This document shows positions 58,850 to 64,000 of a stretch of 64,000 nucleotides of DNA, in pieces. The position numbers were made by a program, and so were the translations under genes. Under the pieces are notes generated by a model. It worked only from the letters and a program-made list of their open reading frames with translations. It had not been told where the DNA came from and did not search any database. Numbering within the stretch: the stretch's first letter is position 1; every line of letters starts with the position of its first letter. The DNA comes from Clonostachys chloroleuca (taxonomy: Eukaryota > Ascomycota > Sordariomycetes > Hypocreales > Bionectriaceae), in assembly GCA_037952775.1 (NCBI GenBank), contig JBANAY010000003.1, forward strand, positions 11,346,001 through 11,410,000. Reading direction: 5' to 3'.

Positions 58850-61339
58850 TTAAATATCATGGTCAAACACCAACTCTGCCTCGCCGGGCTTGACACCCAG
58901 AGACCGGAGGCGCTGGGAAAGAAGACTCTCGGAACCCCCACCCGCGGGCCGTGGCCCAGGAGGGCTGAAGAAGTTCCCGCCGTAGCCGAGGTCGCCCTTG
59001 CTGAGCTTCGCGTAGGGCGACGCCGCCGCGCCCCATGAATCAGCGCCGGACGAGTCCTTGGTGGACGGGCGGCTGGCCTGGGAGGACTGCGGCGAGCGGA
59101 ACTCGGCCGCCGCGCTCTCGCTGACCTCGCTGCCGGGGCGGCGGTCCCTCGCCGCACTCCCAGGGAGACGGAGCGGGATGGGCTCGAGGGGGAGGACGTT
59201 GCTGATGCCGAGGCCTGACGACGATGCGCCGCCCATGGAGGAAGAGCGGGCAAACATGCCGTCCACCATGTCGAGGGATAGGGGCGGGGGCCCGCCACCC
59301 ATGGTGAACCCTGAGCTCCGCCTCCTGAATGCCTTCTCAGCGGCAAGCATGGCTCCCGGCCCATTGGAAGTCGAGAGCGGTGGGTGCATCACTCTGATTG
59401 GCTTGTACGGGCTGAAACGCGGCTCTGGCCATGTGGTTTCATTTCTTAATTTCTCCTTGCCGTCGGGAACGCGGTTGGCAAAGACGAGACGAATGCTCTT
59501 GTAGAGGTAGAATCGGCCCTTTGCGGGACAGCAGATATGCAGATGCACCAGGTACCGGAGAGTTGGTCTCTCTACCGAGCCAGCGCCCCCGTGGTTGGGG
59601 ACGCCGTCTATGATGGGCCCTCCAGAGTAACTCCTCTGCCGGATAAACGTCTTGGTCCCCGGCTCCATGCCCTCCAGGTCGTACGGGACAAGGAAGAGCT
59701 TCACCGCCGTTTTGTTCTGGTTTTTTATCACAATCTGGATCTGGCCCTTTTCCGGGATCCTGTAACTGCCCCCAGGGGGTGCCTTCGGGGAGGCTGATCG
59801 GCGTTTGGGTCTTGGAACTTGCCGAGTTTCAACATCCATGGCATGTCCCGCCGTTACGGGGTCGCCGGCCCCTTCGACTGATTTACGATCAGCAATCCTG
59901 CTGTGGGCCTTTCTTCTCGACCGAGATTCGTCAGCCATGTTTGGAAGGCCATTTTCCAAGTCTATCTGGCCAACGTAGGGGCTTGGGCCGTCCTCGCCGC
60001 TGGAACGGCCATGGGCCGTGGTGCTGTAGCTATAATACACGGCAGGGAATGGCAGCGTCACATGAGCTGGGCATTTGAGGCTGGGCTTGCACTTGCCCAT
60101 GCCTAGGACGCCGATCTGGGCGAGGAAGTCAAGCGGTTTTGAGGGTGTCGTAGACATGCGCCCGCGCAGAATACTCTCCTCGTACGACCCGACCATGGAC
60201 GCATGCTGCTGGATCGGGGAAGAATCCGAGCCGAAAGACATGCGTCGTAGCATGGCTGGGGTCGGAGGTGATGTTGCTGAGTGCTTGAAGCTTGAGCTGG
60301 ACGTAAGCGACCTTCGAGGTTGATGTGCTTGGTATGGCAGTGAGCCTTCACGGCGATGGAAGGCCATCCTTCCTGCAAAAGAGGACGGCCCTCGGGGAGA
60401 TGGAGAGGCATAGGGAGACGAGAAGTTGGAGTACAGGGTGTGTCGTCTCGAGGCGTATCTGCCCGACGCAAAGTCGATGCTTCCCAGAGGATCAGAAAGG
60501 TCCAGCTCGTCATTGCTCTCAGACTGCACTAGTGGACTTGTGGGTGGTTGATAGGCAAAGCTAGAGGAGAAGGACGGAGATCGAGCTACCGGGGATGTGA
60601 CGAAGGTTGCGGATAAGGGAGTGCCTCTCTGTGAAAAAGCCCTCCTCTCATCGAACTGGAAGGGCGTAAAATGCCTTGGGGGAGATGTAGCCAGCCAGTC
60701 ATTCTGTGGTGGGGTATCTGTCTGTACTCGGGCCTGCTGTGCCTGACTCTCTCGCTTCGTCTCTGGCGAAGTGTCATGCGTGAAGTCGCCGCTGTGGAGA
60801 GCCGATCTTGGGCGTTCGATGCTCAGCCCACTACGTAGGTTGAAATCTGCTGTCGTCGTGGAGTCTTCGTCCTTCTCTAGAGTAATCTTCGCCGCCGGGA
60901 GGAGGTTGGAGGATCTTGAAGGCGTTCTCGACGGTCTCGTAGATGGACTGGCTGGTCGGTCCTGCTGGAAAATGACCTGATCACGCTTCTGGTCAGCGAA
61001 CGCTGTGATACATGTATTTGGTGGCAGGATGGGTCGTACATGGCGGTTAGGGATCCATGTCGGGCTCTGTCCCCTCTTTAGCCTTTCAATCAACTCAGCC
61101 CTGTCTGCTGTGGCGGTGGAATCGTCGGCGGGTGTGTTGAACGGTGACTCCCCGGGGCTTTGGAGGACTGGTCCCTCGCATAGCTCGGTTCGCAAACTCT
61201 CCTCGGAGAGCCTTCTGGTCTTGGAAGCGGCATGCAGTATGGTAATGGCCTCTGGAGTCGTCTCGGGGCAAGGTTCGGGATGAGACGGGTGATCGACAGC
61301 GTCGCTGCTACAGCAGAGATCGTCTTGGAAGATGGGCAT
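58850..61339 (-). CDS. Atos-like protein (DUF4210 plus chromosome-segregation domain)
   Basis: A single exon encodes 829 residues. The first 400 are Ser/Pro-rich and probably disordered. A DUF4210 block near residue 425 reads GSYEESILRGRMSTTPSKPL, followed by DFLAQIGVLGMGKCKPSLKC and PAHVTLPFPAVYYSY. About 110 residues later the paired C-terminal domain reads RIPEKGQIQIVIKNQNKTAV, then KLFLVPYDLEGMEPGTKTFI. It ends with YLVHLHICCPAKGRFYLYKS and IRLVFANRVPDGKEKLRNET. This pair defines the Atos family (human FAM214/ATOS) and the fission-yeast proteins linked to meiotic chromosome segregation. They are thought to act as transcriptional regulators. The final 190 residues are again disordered. The start Met follows an in-frame open region with no better candidate. 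No defect is visible. Confidence 0.9.
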   Translation of the reverse strand: MPIFQDDLCCSSDAVDHPSHPEPCPETTPEAITILHAASKTRRLSEESLRTELCEGPVLQSPGESPFNTPADDSTATADRAELIERLKRGQSPTWIPNRHVRPILPPNTCITAFADQKRDQVIFQQDRPASPSTRPSRTPSRSSNLLPAAKITLEKDEDSTTTADFNLRSGLSIERPRSALHSGDFTHDTSPETKRESQAQQARVQTDTPPQNDWLATSPPRHFTPFQFDERRAFSQRGTPLSATFVTSPVARSPSFSSSFAYQPPTSPLVQSESNDELDLSDPLGSIDFASGRYASRRHTLYSNFSSPYASPSPRGPSSFAGRMAFHRREGSLPYQAHQPRRSLTSSSSFKHSATSPPTPAMLRRMSFGSDSSPIQQHASMVGSYEESILRGRMSTTPSKPLDFLAQIGVLGMGKCKPSLKCPAHVTLPFPAVYYSYSTTAHGRSSGEDGPSPYVGQIDLENGLPNMADESRSRRKAHSRIADRKSVEGAGDPVTAGHAMDVETRQVPRPKRRSASPKAPPGGSYRIPEKGQIQIVIKNQNKTAVKLFLVPYDLEGMEPGTKTFIRQRSYSGGPIIDGVPNHGGAGSVERPTLRYLVHLHICCPAKGRFYLYKSIRLVFANRVPDGKEKLRNETTWPEPRFSPYKPIRVMHPPLSTSNGPGAMLAAEKAFRRRSSGFTMGGGPPPLSLDMVDGMFARSSSMGGASSSGLGISNVLPLEPIPLRLPGSAARDRRPGSEVSESAAAEFRSPQSSQASRPSTKDSSGADSWGAAASPYAKLSKGDLGYGGNFFSPPGPRPAGGGSESLLSQRLRSLGVKPGEAELVFDHDI

Positions 61340-62220
61340 GGCAGAAGGGCAGAACCACAGCTAGGCTGCGGTTCTGGAGAGATAGGCAGTCGTAAACTAT
61401 CATCAAATCCAGGAATCGAGGTTTGTTGCTTTGAAGTTGGAAACCTTGGGGTCGGTAGAGCTGGGGGCGGCTAGACGATAAGATAGCTGCCCATGTCTCG
61501 TGAGCGAGGTCGGCTTGGCCTAAGCAGAGCCTTCACTGCATGAATCGGACGAGTGCACAGACACGTATAACTTGTGCGTTTTATTCTGGTCCTAATATGC
61601 AAGCACCCAACCAGCGAATTTACTCCATGGGCCGCGGCAGAGCCTACCCAACGTCTTTGAAGGTGCGGTGAGGTCCTGTCGTTCCATCAGGGTCCCGTGG
61701 AGGCTAATGCAATGGATGGGTCCGTCATGATGGAGAAGATGCAGTGAGCGAGCTGTGCCGTCATTGGTGCCAAATTAGAGTGCGGGATAGCACATGGTGT
61801 TTAGAGTACCTGCAAAGTACATTGGCTCAGCGCAGTTGGGCCTACAGGTGCAGTTTTTGCGCCTAAAGCTCGTGTACTTTTAGGTACCCACTACTTGGTT
61901 GAGTAAGCTTTAAGTGGTCTATCTCATTCTGACAACACAAGACGGCGCACGACTCCTCCGTTTAGATCTTCGTGGAACGGAGAGCAGAAAGCCTAAAATC
62001 TCCGGAAGAGTCCTAAGCAGACTGGCTGAGAATTCTGTGGGAAAAGCAAAGCGTCTGGAGGCTCAAGTGTAGATCCCCTGTACACATCCTTTCTTTAGCG
62101 GGCCCCGCTGTGCCTTGACTGGCTGCAGCATCAAAAACTTGCAACTGAATCTTATCTGTCCAGCTCCAGCTTCATCAATCCAGCCATAGCTGCGTGCCAT
62201 CCCAGCTATAACCATACGAA
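61340..62220. other. Divergent promoter region
   Basis: This 881-base stretch lies between the starts of the Atos-like gene (minus) and the FYV7 gene (plus), so it contains both promoters. I see no coding region. Confidence 0.6.
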
Positions 62221-62933
62221 ATGGCGCCCAAAAGACCCCGGGAGGATTCCGAGAAGGCTCCGGATGCAAAGAAACCCCGGCGTGGCTTTCGAGTCGGCCC
62301 TGACAACCTCCCAGATGGACCCTGGCGTAGAAAAGGTCGGTCTCAATCTTTTCTCATTCATGCTCTCATCTACGCTCATGTGTGGATGTCCTTTCATCAG
62401 TCTAACATACCCCTGCAGTTACAAAAATCAAGCAGGGCCTTATTGTTAAGGCCAAGCTGAAAAAGAACTACGCCAAGATTAAGGCGAGGGAGGGAAAAGA
62501 GCGTCAAACTTCGGCTGAAGATAATGATCATGACAGTAATGGCAATGAGGCAACGGAGAAGCCGTCTGGGGGGGATGAGCCAGAACAGCTTCACCCCACA
62601 CGCCAGCTCATGCTGCTGAAGGACGAGGAGATGGCACAGGCGGGCGCCGACCCCGAGAAGCAGCATGATGTCAGCGATGGACAACGCCGCAGGACTCGGC
62701 GACCAGGTTACTATGACAAGCAGCTCAAGAAGGCAGATGAGCGGCGCATCGAGAGTGAGGCTCGGGCACAGGAGTTTCAGCGGCGCAGGGAGGAGCGTGA
62801 GAAGAAGATTGCCGAGAGGGAACGTTACAAGAGAGCAATGGCAAAGACAATCGGCAAGGACGGGAAGAAGAAGCTCGGGAGGGAGAGCAGTCTGCTGCTG
62901 GACAAGGTTAGGAAAATGGTTGCCGACCAGTAG
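62221..62933 (+). CDS. FYV7: Pre-rRNA processing protein FYV7
   Basis: Two exons, 62221-62335 and 62419-62933, encode 209 residues. FYV7 is a nucleolar factor associated with the 90S/SSU processome and acts in early 18S rRNA processing. The start MAPKRPREDSEKAPDAKKPR is basic, followed by GFRVGPDNLPDGPWRRK and, across the splice, VTKIKQGLIVKAKLKKNYAK, the family's conserved core. The C-terminal half is a charged coiled-coil-like stretch with RRPGYYDKQLKKADER and EREKKIAERERYKRAMAKT. The 83-nt intron has a GTCGGT donor, weak by fungal standards, and a good CCCTGCAG acceptor. The conserved join supports it. Confidence 0.9.
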
Positions 62934-64000
62934 GAATTGAGCGAGAGGCGCCGGATGCCGAGGAGGGCGGACGCCATACCCATCATATTTTTTCAAAACG
63001 ACGCATAATATTTCACGGAACCATTGATTTCTACCGCCTGCTCTGGCACTATTCACATAGGTTGACGAATGACTGGATATGTCTGTAGGTGGGCCGCTGT
63101 CGTGTGACAAACTATCGGTAGCTGGGGCACGGCACGTTTCTCCTAAGGCAATAGCTTCGCGGCCGAGAAGGAAAAAATCTCGATGTGTTGAAGGGGGTGT
63201 GTGACGGGGGGCGGGTACTGAAAAAGAAATGGCAATCAAAAGTGATCAACCGTTTCGGAAGATCGTCTGTATTGTCTCAGACGACGTGTTTGGAGTTGAT
63301 GGGTTCCAGGTGGTCGGTGGGTAATTCTAATCTTGGTATGTGCTGGATCTCGACAACACACACCGTGGAGAAGCTCCTGTTCTTAAGACGGCGTGGAAGT
63401 CATGGCCAATTGGGAGTACGTTAGTAGTCATTTGTCCAAGCCGAGTATACGACGAAGAAATCCAAAGGATGGGGAGTTTTCTCCATCGCAAGCCTGAAAT
63501 CAATAGAGCCATTGGCATTGATACAGGGACACATACATTCATATCGAGACAACGCGTCGTTCGTCAACCTGGATCTGGCATTCTGGTATTCCGGGCCTCC
63601 TCCACATCCCATATCCACCGACCCATTCTGCGCTGGGATTAGGAACGCGGGACAATGACACATTTGACAGGATAGTGATGAGCCGGGCGCTTACGCAGTG
63701 AAACAGCAGGCCCTCTTTCTCGGATGCAGACCTGCCTCCTCCCGTCATCTTGTATCTGTGCTGTGTGCTTGTTCATATCAAATGTACCTACATGCTGCAG
63801 ATGAGACAGGCGGGCGGAAATTAAAGACCTCGACGGTCTTCAGCCTCTTGGTCAGCGGTAATGAATGGCGGTGCGGATGGATCAAGTCCAATGTAGCAGC
63901 CCAGATGTGATACGCACGCCCAAAGAGGAGCGCCCTACTAGTGGCGTTTCATGCGGTTTCAACCATGGTTTTCAGGGATCAGGCCCCCAATGGCACCTGG
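62934..64000. other. Gene-free right edge
   Basis: The left end is the 3' region of FYV7. Overlapping frames of 70-100 codons occur on both strands, none with a domain. I see no repeat or RNA gene before the window ends. Confidence 0.5.

Noticed and set aside
58714..59364. 216-codon minus-strand frame overlapping the Atos-like gene
   Set aside because: It is an alternative frame of the GC-rich C-terminal coding region, with Pro/Arg-rich composition and no domain.

Overview
The window is nuclear DNA from a filamentous ascomycete (Pezizomycotina). Protein genes are interrupted by short GT-AG introns, mostly 50-190 nt, and intergenic regions are long. The gene content is typical of moulds: an AA9 lytic polysaccharide monooxygenase, a LaeA-type methyltransferase, a HET-domain gene, a Cya5-type PPR protein and a Hal4/Sat4-type kinase. 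I cannot fix the class; several proteins look Sordariomycete- or Eurotiomycete-like from memory, and only a database search would settle it. I saw no rRNA, tRNA, CRISPR array or intact transposon.

Layout, left to right. 1-7.5 kb: one Ser/Pro-rich conserved fungal protein in long non-coding flanks. 7.5-17.1 kb: PP4 regulatory subunit 3 (six exons, one GC-AG intron), an Afg2/Drg1-like double AAA ATPase, a probable mitochondrial protein of unknown function, and a Sec4-type Rab GTPase. 18.8-26.6 kb: a secreted AA9 enzyme, mitochondrial Hsp10 (first coding exon is only the ATG; heat-shock-like element upstream), and a Hal4/Sat4-type kinase. 29.1-35.7 kb: a compact block with mitochondrial ribosomal protein uL11m and KRR1 divergently arranged, an MDR oxidoreductase, a YeeE/YedE sulfur transporter, a RidA protein and Aim41. 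38.2-45.6 kb: a nine-exon SAM methyltransferase and a type II PI 4-kinase (Lsb6). 46.7-50.9 kb: two divergent, decayed genes, a HET-domain pseudogene and a multi-TM membrane-protein pseudogene. 53.5-63 kb: a doubtful small ORF, a Cya5-like PPR protein, an Atos-like DUF4210/chromosome-segregation protein, and the pre-rRNA processing factor FYV7.

Functional themes. Ribosome biogenesis is represented by AFG2/DRG1, KRR1 and FYV7. Mitochondrial expression and proteostasis are represented by uL11m, the Cya5-like protein, Hsp10 and Aim41. The genes are otherwise ordinary single-copy housekeeping loci, not one pathway cluster.

The most useful observation is a repeated pattern of one-base frameshifts in C/G homopolymers inside otherwise perfect, probably essential genes: AFG2-like at 11666-11670, methyltransferase at 39271-39276, Cya5-like at 56107-56110. 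This points to homopolymer errors in the assembly rather than three independent gene losses. The HET and membrane genes are different: they also carry in-frame stop codons, so they look like true pseudogenes. I did not find a convincing new biological system; the decayed HET/membrane pair is the nearest candidate for one.
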